Below are positions 44,881-53,894 of a stretch of DNA of 64,000 bases, piece after piece. Source of the stretch: Pollutibacter soli (lineage in GTDB: Bacteria > Bacteroidota > Bacteroidia > Chitinophagales > Chitinophagaceae); assembly GCA_029269725.1 (NCBI GenBank), contig JARJHS010000003.1:62001-126000 (forward strand), given 5' to 3'. Under the pieces are notes generated by a model, which was not told where the DNA came from, searched no databases, and was given only the letters and a program-made list of their open reading frames with translations. Every line of letters begins with the position of its first letter. The stretch's first letter is position 1. The translations under genes were made by a program, and so were the position numbers.

Positions 44881-47800
44881 TTATAATTTCATGATTTTTA
44901 AAACCCATTGTTGTTTGCCATCGCTTATAGTAACATAGTACTGGCCGGTTTTGAGATTAGACATGTTCAAACGTACCAGGGTTTCTCCGGCAATATTTGC
45001 GTTTTCCTGCTGAACTATTGCCCCCGAAGCATTTGCAATGCGTACGGTTCCTCGCTTAATTGCTTTCTTAAGATCGATAATGCAGGTAGTGTGTACAGGG
45101 TTTGGATAAACTGAAGGTTCGCCTGACACTTCAGCATACATTTCTTTTTGCGCTGTTGTAGTTGCAGAGGATACACTTTTAGCTGCGACTGTAATCTTAA
45201 CCACTTCTTCATCAAACATCACCGGTGTTCCATTATCGCTTACTCTGAAGCGTACATAAAACACACCTGCAGTCGCCGGAGTCCAGGTAAACACTCCGGT
45301 TCCTCCGTTTATTGCAGCACCGGCGGGTGGAGCAACCAAAGAGAAAGTCAGTAACTGACCCACATCTGCATCTTTTGCGTTTGCATCCAGACTGAAAGGT
45401 GTTCCTGCAATCACAGTCCTACTTCGGATAGAATCCAGCACAGGCGCAATATTCGGTTGAACAATTATTGAAACAGTTTCAGCATCTTTCATTACAGGAG
45501 TTCCATTGTCACTAACTGTAAAGATCACACGATAAGTTCCGGCTTTATCAGGTGTCCAGCTGAATAACCCTGTAACTGAATCCAGTTTTGCGTTGGCCAG
45601 TGCACCAGTAAAACTATATTTCATCTTTTGACCAACATCAGGATCCTTTGCCGTCAACCGGAAACCAAGAGGCTTTCCTGTTTTGATGGTTTTGGTTCTG
45701 ACCGAATCCAATACCGGCGCCTGGTTGCCGACAACAGTAACCGTAACCAATTCTGTGTCATTCAATGCTGGTACACCATTGTCGGTAACACTTACGGTAA
45801 ACTTAAAGATGCCAACAGCTGTGGGTGTCCAGCGGAAAATACCTGTCTTTGGGTCAATCACAGCACCCGCAGGAGGATTTAATAAGGAGTAAGCAAAAAC
45901 AGTTCCCGCATCGCTGTCTTTTGCAGTAGCCGTAAACGTGAGTAATGTGGAAACTTTCACTGTTTTGGATTTAATGGAATCCAACACAGGTGCAATATTG
46001 GCAGTCACTTTTAATGTGACTTTTTCTTCATCAAAAAGAACAGGATTTCCATTATCACTGACACGGACAGTTAATGGAAATAATCCGACTTTAGAAGTCG
46101 TCCATTTGAACAATCCCGTTTTCGGATCGATTACCGCACCCGCGGGTGCACCAGTAATACTGAACGTTAATAACTGACCCTTATCGTACTCTGTGGCTTT
46201 TGCCTGGAAACTCAATACTGATCCTACAGATGCAGTGGGACTTCCAATGGAATCCAATACAGGAGCATCGTTATCAACTGGCGCAATATTGAATACCACT
46301 TTCGCAGGCAATGAGCTCCAGCAACCATAGCTGACTTTAAAATAAAGTGAATCTTTTCCCGCATAATTTTTCGAAGGAGTATATATTCTGTTGGCAGTGG
46401 CACCGCCTGTTACCGTTCCATTTTTTGGAAGGACTACAACAGTAAATATCAACGGTGTTGCTCCTGAACCAGTAAGTACAACTGGCTTAGCAATATCTTC
46501 TGTTGCAGCGACAACCTGCTCATCCGCTTTCAGCGGATTTGGCTTTTGCACTACAAGGCTTCCGAGTGGAACGCCACCATCTTTTTTAAGATCAAAACTG
46601 CGCAACACCGCAAACGCATTACTGACAGGATTGATCCTGAATATTGTTCCTGATTTTCCAACACCACCATTGCTGGTCATTCCATAAAGATTTCCATCAG
46701 CAGCCAATACCAGACTTCCTTTTGCCTGGAATCCATCTGTTGTTGAATTCAGGTGTTTGACCACTTTGAAAACCCCGCCATCACTGATCCTGAATATTGT
46801 TCCGGCACCGGTAGAACCACCTGCATTTGCAATACCATAATAATTTCCGTCGTTCGCACGCACCAGGTGGCCGGCCGGATAATTTCCATCAGACGTGGAA
46901 ACAAATTTTTTCAGCACGGTAAAATTTCCGCTCGACGTAATTTTAAATATTGTTGCACCATTCGGCGTCATTCCCAAAAAGCTGGTATCGGTAACCTTTG
47001 TTAGGCTTCCTTCCGGATTTGCCCCGTCAGTTGCGGTGACAAGATGTTTCAATACAGTGAATATTCCATTTGTGGTAATTCTGAAAATTGTACCTCCATT
47101 CGTTTTACCACCGTTTGTGCAGGTTCCATACAACATACCTTCTGCACCTTGCACCAGGCTCCCCTGCGGATTGCTGCCATCTGTCGGACCGTTTAAATGG
47201 TATCCCACAGAATATGCACCGGTGATGGTGTTAATTCTGAATATTGTTCCGCTGTTATTTTTGCCGCCCTCACTCGTTGTGCCATATAAAAGTCCATCAG
47301 CGGTCTGAATGAGGGATCCCTTCGGCATACCGCCATCTGTTGTTTTATTGAAAGACTTTATTACAGAGTATTTACCATCACAAATTTTAAAGATGGTGCC
47401 GTGGTTGTAAGTACCACCGCTGACAGTAGTTCCATAATATGCAAAATCTTTTCCTTGTACAAGGCTTTCCATCGGAATATTTCCGATCTGCCCTCCGCTG
47501 AAACTGTTCAGCACTGTGAACGAACCGCTGGACAGCACCCTGTACACTGTCCCATAGAAACCTGCTCCACCTTCGTTCGTCATTCCATAAAATGCGCCAT
47601 CAGGATGTTTAACCAATCCTGCTTTTGGGTATCGTCCGTCTGCATCAGTGAATGATTTGATTATTTTGATTACACCTGAAGTGCTAAGACTGAATATAGT
47701 TCCAAAACCATTGGCACCGCCGCCTTTACACACACCATACAACTCTGTACCGTTAGCAACGATGAGTGAACCTACGGGGCCGGACCCGTGTAACCTGTAT

Positions 47801-48828
47801 TCCAGGTGGCGAATAAGCTGATATTCCCCCGATTTGGAAATTTTAAATATTGTACCCTGTCCGAATGCACCGCCATAATGATTCATTCCGTACAAAAATC
47901 CATCAGGGCCTTCCACTAAAGAATTCGTGTAAGCGTAACCGTCTTCAGCTGTTTTCAGATGTTTTAAAACCGTATACTCGCCTTTCAGAGTGATTTTGAA
48001 GATGGTACCGGAATTGAAACTTCCCCCATTATAAGTGATGCCATAAAAGTTACTGTCGCTGGCCGCATATAAACTTCCATAACTGGCACCACCGTCAACT
48101 TTTGGATCAGCACTGAATGTTTTTATCACTGCAAAATTTCCTGCAGTTGAAATTCTGAAGATCGTACCATTTCCGGTAGGACCTCCTTTCCGCGTCATAC
48201 CGTAAAAATTTCCATCCTTACCAATGGAAAGAGATCCGAAAGGGTTTGCACCATCGGTTTGGTATGCGAAATGACGCAGAACCGAAAACTGACCGGCTGC
48301 AGAATACCTGAAAATCGTACCATAGGTATTTGTGCCACCTGCATTGGTCATTCCGTAGAAATCTCCATTGGGTGCAAGCGTTAACGCCCCCAAGGGATTG
48401 GCACCATCGGTCAGCGAATAAAAATTGTGAAGTATCGTGATTGCGCCGGCCGGCGAAATTTTAAACAACGTACCATCATTATAGATCCCACCCATGTTCG
48501 TCATTCCATAAAGAAATCCATCTGTACCGTAAATGAGTTCTCCACCTGGATTTTTACCCCAGTTGGCAAATGTCTTCATCACTTCAAACGAAGACCCATT
48601 GGTATTAATTGAAAACGCAGTTCCACCGCCCTCTGCCCCACCGTTTGATGTTAGCCCCACCAGAGTTTCCTGCGACATTGCAGGCCCTGCAGCAAAAGCA
48701 CTTATAAAAATGAGCAGGAGATAAAAGAAATAAGTACGGGAAGAGTTGTGAACTCTTCTTGCTATGAAAGCCTTCTGCATTCTTCGTCCCATCAAAAAGA
48801 TCCTGATCCAATGTAAAAGTTCACGCAT
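44881..48828 (-). CDS. Large secreted repeat protein with Ig-like domains and T9SS tail
   Basis: The 1,315-residue protein has a signal sequence after a long basic start (hydrophobic about 34-52). About 14 copies of a roughly 50-residue repeat follow (about 55-760), each with a core like LYGMTNxGGxxxxGTIFKI, the TIGR03803-type repeat that forms propeller-like folds. Next come a cadherin/Big-type domain (about 790-860), four putative Ig domains each beginning APVLDSI (about 865-1235), and a type IX sorting domain: SVYPNPVHTTCIIDL ... GQYYVTISDGKQQWVLKIMKL. It should be exported by T9SS and lie at the cell surface or be released. Alternative starts at M13 or M17 would shorten the n-region. Function unknown, perhaps adhesion or polymer binding. 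Confidence 0.92.
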   Translation of the reverse strand: MRELLHWIRIFLMGRRMQKAFIARRVHNSSRTYFFYLLLIFISAFAAGPAMSQETLVGLTSNGGAEGGGTAFSINTNGSSFEVMKTFANWGKNPGGELIYGTDGFLYGMTNMGGIYNDGTLFKISPAGAITILHNFYSLTDGANPLGALTLAPNGDFYGMTNAGGTNTYGTIFRYSAAGQFSVLRHFAYQTDGANPFGSLSIGKDGNFYGMTRKGGPTGNGTIFRISTAGNFAVIKTFSADPKVDGGASYGSLYAASDSNFYGITYNGGSFNSGTIFKITLKGEYTVLKHLKTAEDGYAYTNSLVEGPDGFLYGMNHYGGAFGQGTIFKISKSGEYQLIRHLEYRLHGSGPVGSLIVANGTELYGVCKGGGANGFGTIFSLSTSGVIKIIKSFTDADGRYPKAGLVKHPDGAFYGMTNEGGAGFYGTVYRVLSSGSFTVLNSFSGGQIGNIPMESLVQGKDFAYYGTTVSGGTYNHGTIFKICDGKYSVIKSFNKTTDGGMPKGSLIQTADGLLYGTTSEGGKNNSGTIFRINTITGAYSVGYHLNGPTDGSNPQGSLVQGAEGMLYGTCTNGGKTNGGTIFRITTNGIFTVLKHLVTATDGANPEGSLTKVTDTSFLGMTPNGATIFKITSSGNFTVLKKFVSTSDGNYPAGHLVRANDGNYYGIANAGGSTGAGTIFRISDGGVFKVVKHLNSTTDGFQAKGSLVLAADGNLYGMTSNGGVGKSGTIFRINPVSNAFAVLRSFDLKKDGGVPLGSLVVQKPNPLKADEQVVAATEDIAKPVVLTGSGATPLIFTVVVLPKNGTVTGGATANRIYTPSKNYAGKDSLYFKVSYGCWSSLPAKVVFNIAPVDNDAPVLDSIGSPTASVGSVLSFQAKATEYDKGQLLTFSITGAPAGAVIDPKTGLFKWTTSKVGLFPLTVRVSDNGNPVLFDEEKVTLKVTANIAPVLDSIKSKTVKVSTLLTFTATAKDSDAGTVFAYSLLNPPAGAVIDPKTGIFRWTPTAVGIFKFTVSVTDNGVPALNDTELVTVTVVGNQAPVLDSVRTKTIKTGKPLGFRLTAKDPDVGQKMKYSFTGALANAKLDSVTGLFSWTPDKAGTYRVIFTVSDNGTPVMKDAETVSIIVQPNIAPVLDSIRSRTVIAGTPFSLDANAKDADVGQLLTFSLVAPPAGAAINGGTGVFTWTPATAGVFYVRFRVSDNGTPVMFDEEVVKITVAAKSVSSATTTAQKEMYAEVSGEPSVYPNPVHTTCIIDLKKAIKRGTVRIANASGAIVQQENANIAGETLVRLNMSNLKTGQYYVTISDGKQQWVLKIMKL

Positions 48829-48941
48829 AATCGTTTTTTTGTATTCACATCAGACGGTAGATGATTTTGACTGTGACAGCCAGGATAAAAAATTCTTTTT
48901 CACGACAAACAACTTCTATTTTGCGCAAAAGATTCTAAATA

Positions 48942-49616
48942 ATGTCACATACGAAGGATTCAGTTGTCATCACCGATGAAGTCATTGAATTGGCTCAGGT
49001 ACTTTGGGATTATCATCATATGCATCATGAATTGATTCCTTCTGATGCCATTTTTGCATTGGGTAGTCATGACCTGCGTGTCGCCAGCAGGGCGGCTGAA
49101 CTGTATCTTCAAGGATACGCGCCCCTGCTGATTGTTTCGGGAGGTTTAGGGAATGTGACGAAGGGTGTTTGGACTGTTCCCGAAGCAGATCAGTTTGCAG
49201 CCATCGCGATTGAGATGGGTGTGCCTGCAGATCATATTCTTATCGAAAATAAGTCTACGAATACCGGGGAAAACTTGCAGTTTACAGGTGAATTACTTCG
49301 ATCAAAAAGCCTGCAGCTTCAAAATTTCATTGTAGTACAGAAACCTTATATGGAGAGGAGAAGTTATGCCACATTCAAAAAGAACTGGCCAGACAAAGAT
49401 CTTGTCGTGACATCACCGCAGATATCCTTCATGGATTATCCCAATGATGAGATTCCAATGGAGCGGGTAATCCAGATCATGACTGGAGATCTGCAACGCA
49501 TCAGAGAATATCCGGCCAAAGGTTTTCAGATTGAACAGGAGATTCCACCAGAGGTATGGTCGGCTTGGGAAAAACTTGTCGAACTGGGTTTTACCAAACA
49601 CCTGATAAAAGAATAA
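48942..49616 (+). CDS. YdcF/SanA-family (DUF218) protein
   Basis: The 224-residue protein shows the DUF218 fold: SDAIFALGSHDLRVASRAAELYLQGYAPLLIVSGGLGN, ADQFAAIAIEMGVPADHILIENKSTNTGENLQF, and FIVVQKPYMERRSYATFKKNW. The E-N-x-S-x-N-T-x-E-N signature is complete. YdcF binds S-adenosylmethionine in vitro; SanA/ElyC relatives act in envelope maintenance. There is no N-terminal membrane helix, so this is a soluble YdcF-type member. Confidence 0.9.
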   Translation: MSHTKDSVVITDEVIELAQVLWDYHHMHHELIPSDAIFALGSHDLRVASRAAELYLQGYAPLLIVSGGLGNVTKGVWTVPEADQFAAIAIEMGVPADHILIENKSTNTGENLQFTGELLRSKSLQLQNFIVVQKPYMERRSYATFKKNWPDKDLVVTSPQISFMDYPNDEIPMERVIQIMTGDLQRIREYPAKGFQIEQEIPPEVWSAWEKLVELGFTKHLIKE

Positions 49617-49638
49617 GTGTTTTTTCACTCAATAGGAT

Positions 49639-49758
49639 AGAAAATTCTGAGCTGGAAAAAGATTTTTCTTCCGCTTTGTATTTCCTTCATTTGCGACCTT
49701 TGAATTCCACCAGGTATCCGATACTTGCAAGTATCGGATACCTGGCGGGTTTTGCCGG
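49639..49758 (+). repeat. Palindrome-core element, copy 3
   Basis: Contains the identical perfect 36-bp palindrome at 49710-49745. In plus orientation: AGAAAATTCTG, CTGGAAAAAG-T-run, TTTGCGACCTTTGAA, palindrome, CGGGTTTTGCCGG. It lies between the convergent YdcF and ApbE genes. Confidence 0.87.
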
Positions 49759-49797
49759 AAAAAAATTCATTTTCAGGAAAACCAAATTTCTCCCTGG

Positions 49798-50829
49798 TTA
49801 TTTTTCTTTCTTAAACAGTTGATAAAACCCGGTAGTTGCTGTATCTGCAATGGTTCCGTCTGCTTTCGAATAAATAAAATATGCGTCCAGGAGCGGATTT
49901 TTTTCTGCAAACTCAAGTCCTTGCTTCATGCCCATACCCATCAGCGCATGATCATAGCCGTCAGCAGTCATGGCATCGGGTGCGTAAATGGTTACGCTGA
50001 TCAGTTCATTACTGATGGAACGGCCTGTATGCGGATCGATCAGGTGAGTAATTATTTTTCCATGAGATTCATAATACTTGTGAAAATTCCCGGAGGTGGT
50101 AACAGCACCTTTATCTGCAGTAATTATTTTTTTCAGAACTATTTCATCATCTTCAAAATCGGCCGGACTTTCAATTCCGATTTCCATCATCCTGCCGGAA
50201 GGTTTTTTCTTTCCTTTCACCCTGATCTCTCCACCAACTTCAACAATATAATTTTCTATACCATGTCTTTCGATCATTGCGGCGATTCTATCCACAGAAT
50301 AACCCTGCGCAATCCCGTTGAGATCGATTTTTACACAAGGCTTTTTCTTGAGCAACGAATCACGTTTTATATAGATCAGGTCCGCTCCTGTACATTTTAG
50401 TATTTCAGGCAATTGAGTTGTGTCAGGTTCTGTTTCAATTCGCTTTGCTCCGAACCCCCAGAAAGCAACAAGAGGCTGTACCGTAATATCTGAAAATCCT
50501 TTGCTGTCTTTGGTGATTTCCATCGCACGCGTAACGACAGTCCGCAGCATTTCATCCATTTTAACTCCCCTATCCGATGCATTAAAGCGATTGATCAGCG
50601 AGCCATCTTTGTATAATGATAATGATTCATTGAGTGAATCCAGGAGAGCTTCTACCATTGGTTTTGTCACCTGCAAACTATCGACCGCATAAAATTTGAT
50701 AGCATAAGTTGTACCCTGTGCGTGACCATCGATTTTAAACTCGTGAAGTGTCGCGGAACTATTACAGGAAATTGCAGCAGGCAATAGTAAGCAGATTATA
50801 AATGATTTACCTATGGGACGAAGGATCAT
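49798..50829 (-). CDS. apbE: FAD:protein FMN transferase (ApbE)
   Basis: The 343-residue protein is a lipoprotein (PAAIS-C22) with the ApbE fold: GHAQGTTYAIKFY, KDGSLINRFNAS, KIDLNGIAQGYSVDRIAAMI with the D-L-N-G-I-A-x-G-Y-x-V-D motif, YIVEVGGEIRVKG, and ITHLIDPHTGRSI with the metal-binding region TAD-like PDAMTADGYDHALMGMG. ApbE attaches FMN covalently to threonines of Rnf/Nqr-type subunits in the periplasm. No target gene is adjacent. A seven-unit heptamer array lies directly before the start codon. Confidence 0.94.
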   Translation of the reverse strand: MILRPIGKSFIICLLLPAAISCNSSATLHEFKIDGHAQGTTYAIKFYAVDSLQVTKPMVEALLDSLNESLSLYKDGSLINRFNASDRGVKMDEMLRTVVTRAMEITKDSKGFSDITVQPLVAFWGFGAKRIETEPDTTQLPEILKCTGADLIYIKRDSLLKKKPCVKIDLNGIAQGYSVDRIAAMIERHGIENYIVEVGGEIRVKGKKKPSGRMMEIGIESPADFEDDEIVLKKIITADKGAVTTSGNFHKYYESHGKIITHLIDPHTGRSISNELISVTIYAPDAMTADGYDHALMGMGMKQGLEFAEKNPLLDAYFIYSKADGTIADTATTGFYQLFKKEK

Positions 50830-50830
50830 G

Positions 50831-50879
50831 GTTGTCTGTTGTTCGTTGTTCGTTTTTCGTTTTTCGTTAGTTGTTACAG
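50831..50879. repeat. Heptamer array (GTTGTTC/GTTTTTC)
   Basis: Seven units in strict phase: GTTGTCT, GTTGTTC, GTTGTTC, GTTTTTC, GTTTTTC, GTTAGTT, GTTACAG. It begins one base before the apbE start codon, so on the minus strand it forms the apbE leader. Confidence 0.8.
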
Positions 50880-51083
50880 AGATGTTGGAAACAGTAGTCC
50901 GGTAGAAAATCAGGTGGTCGGTTGAAAAGTCAAATATATGACTAATGGGGCAGCGTCAATCCTGAACAGGGCCGATAAACAAGGTGCTAGACACCGGAAA
51001 ACGCAAAATCAATTATTTCAGACTGATTCCAATTACATTAGCAGAAGATTACAATAAATATTTTCATTGTCAAATTAAGTCAA

Positions 51084-51653
51084 ATGAAAAAAACCAAATA
51101 CAAGCAGTTGCTCGATACCGAAAATGAGCATCTGAAAAAATTAAACAATATTGTACTTACAGCTGTACAGGATGAACAACTTCTTACACAAAAGATTTAC
51201 GAAGGCGAGGAAAAAAAAATCAATTTCGGTGACCGGCTTGCAGATAAAGTTGCAAGCTTCGGTGGCAGCTGGAGGTTCATTTTGTCGTTCGCGGGATTTA
51301 TGCTCTTATGGATCTCAGCAAATATTTTCCTGCTAAAAAGAGCATATGACCCTTATCCTTTCATTTTACTGAATCTTTTACTGTCCACTATTGCAGCGTT
51401 GCAGGCGCCATTCATAATGATGAGCCAGAACCGACGTGAAACAAAAGACCGCGAGAGGGCAATGAACGATTACCAGGTCAATCTGAAAACAGAAATTGAA
51501 CTTCGCAATCTGCATGAGAAAATGAACCTGCTGATGCAGGAACAAATGCAGACGCTTTTCGAAGTGCAGAAGGTACAGCTGGAAATGATTGAAGAAACGA
51601 GGAACATGGTAAAACACAATGCATCGTACATAGATAAAAAGAAAGATCAATAA
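51084..51653 (+). CDS. DUF1003 family membrane protein
   Basis: The 189-residue protein has a charged N-terminal part, NFGDRLADKVASFGGSWRFI, two transmembrane helices (about 68-87 and 95-113; DPYPFILLNLLLSTIAALQAPFIMMSQNR is the family core) and a coiled-coil tail (RNLHEKMNLLMQEQMQTLFEV). DUF1003 proteins are conserved and uncharacterised. It precedes the PfkB kinase by 14 bp, on the same strand. Confidence 0.9.
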   Translation: MKKTKYKQLLDTENEHLKKLNNIVLTAVQDEQLLTQKIYEGEEKKINFGDRLADKVASFGGSWRFILSFAGFMLLWISANIFLLKRAYDPYPFILLNLLLSTIAALQAPFIMMSQNRRETKDRERAMNDYQVNLKTEIELRNLHEKMNLLMQEQMQTLFEVQKVQLEMIEETRNMVKHNASYIDKKKDQ

Positions 51654-51667
51654 TCAAATTGCTGATC

Positions 51668-52606
51668 ATGGCCAATATTATCACTATTACGTTCAGTCCT
51701 GTTATAGATAAAAGCACGTCAATACCTTCATTGATCCCGGAGAAAAAACTCAAATGTTCACAACCGAAACTGGAACCTGGCGGAGGCGGAATTAATGTAA
51801 GTCGCGCCATAAAAAAACTGGGCGGTCATTCCCATGCGATATTTCCTGTTGGGGGTTACTCAGGTGAATATTTTTTGAGTCTTGTAAAGGAAGAAGGGCT
51901 TGAGTGCCTCACGGTAAAAACGAAAGCTCCCACGCGTGAAAACATGATTGTATATGACGAGGCAACCGGATTGCAATATCGTTTTGGAATGCCGGGATCG
52001 CCGCTGGAAGATGCTGAATGGCGGGAGATGATAGCACTTCTTGAGAAGCAAAACGATGTTTCATTTATCGTCGTATCCGGTAGTCTTCCTCCAGGTGTTC
52101 CCCAGGATATTACTGCAGCAATTGCGGCGATTGCCAAATCAAAAAATGCAAAACTGATTGTTGACAGTAGTGGTGAAGCGTTGGAAAAAGCAGCAGAATG
52201 TGGTGTTTTTCTTTTAAAACCGAATTTGTCTGAGCTCGCTGCACTCGTTGGAAAATCAAATATTGAACTGGAAGAAGTAGATGATGCTGCGCGTGAGCTG
52301 ATCGATAAAGGAAGTGCTGAGGCTATCGTTGTTTCACTTGGAGCAGCAGGCGCGTTACTCGTTACAAAAGGAAAGGAAAAACAGTTTGTTCCGCCGAGAA
52401 TTAAAGTGAAAAGTACTGTAGGTGCAGGAGATAGTATGGTGGCGGGAATTATTTATTCACTTTCTAATGGAAAAGATCTTGAATCCGCAGTTTGTTATGG
52501 CGTTGCCTGCGGCACTGCAGCAACAATGAATTCCGGAACAGAACTTTTCAAACCGGAGGATGTTAATCGCATTTATAAATATATAGAGCGGGCACCGGTG
52601 AAGTGA
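51668..52606 (+). CDS. PfkB-family hexose-phosphate kinase (1-phosphofructokinase type)
   Basis: ATG 51668 (MANIITITFSPVIDKS) is preferred to TTG 51659. The 312-residue protein has the family opening ITFSPVIDKS, GGGGINVSRAIKKLGG, the middle FIVVSGSLPPGVPQD, KPNLSELAALVG and the catalytic VGAGDSMVAGIIYSL. This is the 1-phosphofructokinase/6-phosphofructokinase-II/tagatose-6-P kinase group; the exact sugar phosphate is not certain. It probably shares a transcript with the DUF1003 gene. Confidence 0.92.
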   Translation: MANIITITFSPVIDKSTSIPSLIPEKKLKCSQPKLEPGGGGINVSRAIKKLGGHSHAIFPVGGYSGEYFLSLVKEEGLECLTVKTKAPTRENMIVYDEATGLQYRFGMPGSPLEDAEWREMIALLEKQNDVSFIVVSGSLPPGVPQDITAAIAAIAKSKNAKLIVDSSGEALEKAAECGVFLLKPNLSELAALVGKSNIELEEVDDAARELIDKGSAEAIVVSLGAAGALLVTKGKEKQFVPPRIKVKSTVGAGDSMVAGIIYSLSNGKDLESAVCYGVACGTAATMNSGTELFKPEDVNRIYKYIERAPVK

Positions 52607-52633
52607 GGCCGATGAGTGAGGAGGTTCGTGAAT

Positions 52634-52661
52634 AGTTTAAAGTTGAATGTTAAAGGTTGAA
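52634..52661. repeat. Heptamer array (AGTTTAA)
   Basis: AGTTTAA, AGTTGAA, TGTTAAA and GGTTGAA follow at 7-base steps and run into GAACAGCC (52659-52666), the word that also follows the arrays near 11522 and 58259. Confidence 0.6.
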
Positions 52662-52709
52662 CAGCCACCTTCACCCAATTCTTTAAAGCAGAAATTTTAT
52701 GCTATGGTC

Positions 52710-53312
52710 CTAGGTCAAATAACGAACCAGTGCAAAAATCCCGAGACCGATCATTAATATTCCCGGGATCTTCATCAGTGTTGTTTTTCGGCTTTCCAAT
52801 ACCGTTACTACTTTTTTTGCAAGGTAGGCCACCAGTACGAGCAGCGTGAATACACCCGCTGACACGCCAAGGAGATAGGTATGCAATTGAATTGCAGAGT
52901 TCAGTTCAATCCAATGCTGACTTTTCAGGTAAGCTGTAACACCGATCCAGTACGGCATCGACAATGGATTCAATACTCCGAGAATAAATCCACGACGAAA
53001 ACCACTTTCGCTGAAGCGCTGAACGAGAGGGACAGGTTTTGAAACAGAAAGCAGACTCAATGTTCCCAATGTCAGCATAACTATCGCGGCAATCAGCTGA
53101 AAGTTTTTTATCACGACAGGATTGGATGTGATCCATTTTTCGAAAACCACTGCAAGCCATGAGTACACATATTCCATGATGGCTGCAGCCAATGCCAGGC
53201 GCCAGGCATGTCTTGTTTTATGTTCAAGACCCAGCTGAACCGCAGTCAGATTGATAGTGCCGGGAGTAAGAGAACCTGCAAAACTGAAAAGAAATGAGAA
53301 AATGAAATTCAA
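52710..53312 (-). CDS. LysE-family translocator
   Basis: The 200-residue protein has six predicted helices and the LysE-type start FIFSFLFSFAGSLTPGTINLTAVQLGL (conserved P-G near residue 18), GFRRGFILGVLNPLSMPYWIG with the N-P-x-x-x-P-Y-W region, and a C-terminal helix IPGILMIGLGIFAL. Family members export amino acids or related small molecules at the inner membrane. Substrate unknown. Confidence 0.86.
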   Translation of the reverse strand: MNFIFSFLFSFAGSLTPGTINLTAVQLGLEHKTRHAWRLALAAAIMEYVYSWLAVVFEKWITSNPVVIKNFQLIAAIVMLTLGTLSLLSVSKPVPLVQRFSESGFRRGFILGVLNPLSMPYWIGVTAYLKSQHWIELNSAIQLHTYLLGVSAGVFTLLVLVAYLAKKVVTVLESRKTTLMKIPGILMIGLGIFALVRYLT

Positions 53313-53330
53313 GATGCAGTCAGGTTTTAG

Positions 53331-53451
53331 TATAACGTTTAACGTTGAACGTAAAACGCAGAAGCTTTCGCTGCAATGCTATTGACCAATTTTCGGAGAT
53401 GATGTGGAGCGAGTTCCAGCGTTCAACCTTGAGCGTTAAACGTTAAGCCCT
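53331..53451. repeat. Paired heptamer arrays around a 58-bp spacer
   Basis: First array (53331-53358): TATAACG, TTTAACG, TTGAACG, TAAAACG. Second (53417-53451): CAGCGTT, CAACCTT, GAGCGTT, AAACGTT, AAGCCCT. The pair fills the gap between the LysE start and the rhodanese stop. Confidence 0.68.
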
Positions 53452-53454
53452 CTC

Positions 53455-53838
53455 TTAATTCTTCACCACAGGCATTTCCTTCGCCTTCCACTCCTTTATT
53501 CCTCCTTCAAGCGAATACACTTCTGTAAAGCCATTTTTTATCATCCATTCAGCTGCTTTACCGCTACGAACACCGGCTAAACAATACACATATACCGGTT
53601 TGGTTTTATCGAGCTTTTTGGCTGCTTCCTGGAACTGAGCCTGGTTATTCCAGTCGGCGAGTTTTGCGCCCCTGATAATTCCTTCCTGGTATTCTTCGGG
53701 GGTACGCACATCAACAATTTGCACATTCTTTTTCTGCACACCCTCTGCAAATTCCTTTACCCCTACAACTTTTACTGCCTGCGCTTTTGCTGCAACTGAA
53801 AAAACAACGAGGAAGCAAATACTGAAAAATGTTTTCAT
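53455..53838 (-). CDS. Periplasmic rhodanese-like protein
   Basis: The 127-residue protein has a signal peptide (cut near residue 19, AKA/Q) and one rhodanese domain: QIVDVRTPEEYQEGIIRGA and YVYCLAGVRSGKAAEWM with active-site C86 in a C-L-A-G-V-R-S loop, then GFTEVYSLEGGIKEWKA. It could move sulfur from thiosulfate or persulfide to an acceptor in the periplasm; the acceptor is unknown. Confidence 0.93.
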   Translation of the reverse strand: MKTFFSICFLVVFSVAAKAQAVKVVGVKEFAEGVQKKNVQIVDVRTPEEYQEGIIRGAKLADWNNQAQFQEAAKKLDKTKPVYVYCLAGVRSGKAAEWMIKNGFTEVYSLEGGIKEWKAKEMPVVKN

Positions 53839-53894
53839 GAGATCATATTTATATGATAAAATTCAGATTAGAATGAACTGCAATTTACGCAGGA

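Noticed and set aside
46895..47308. 137-codon plus-strand open frame
   Set aside because: Antisense shadow of the TIGR03803-type repeats in the large secreted protein; its apparent repeats mirror the real coding strand.
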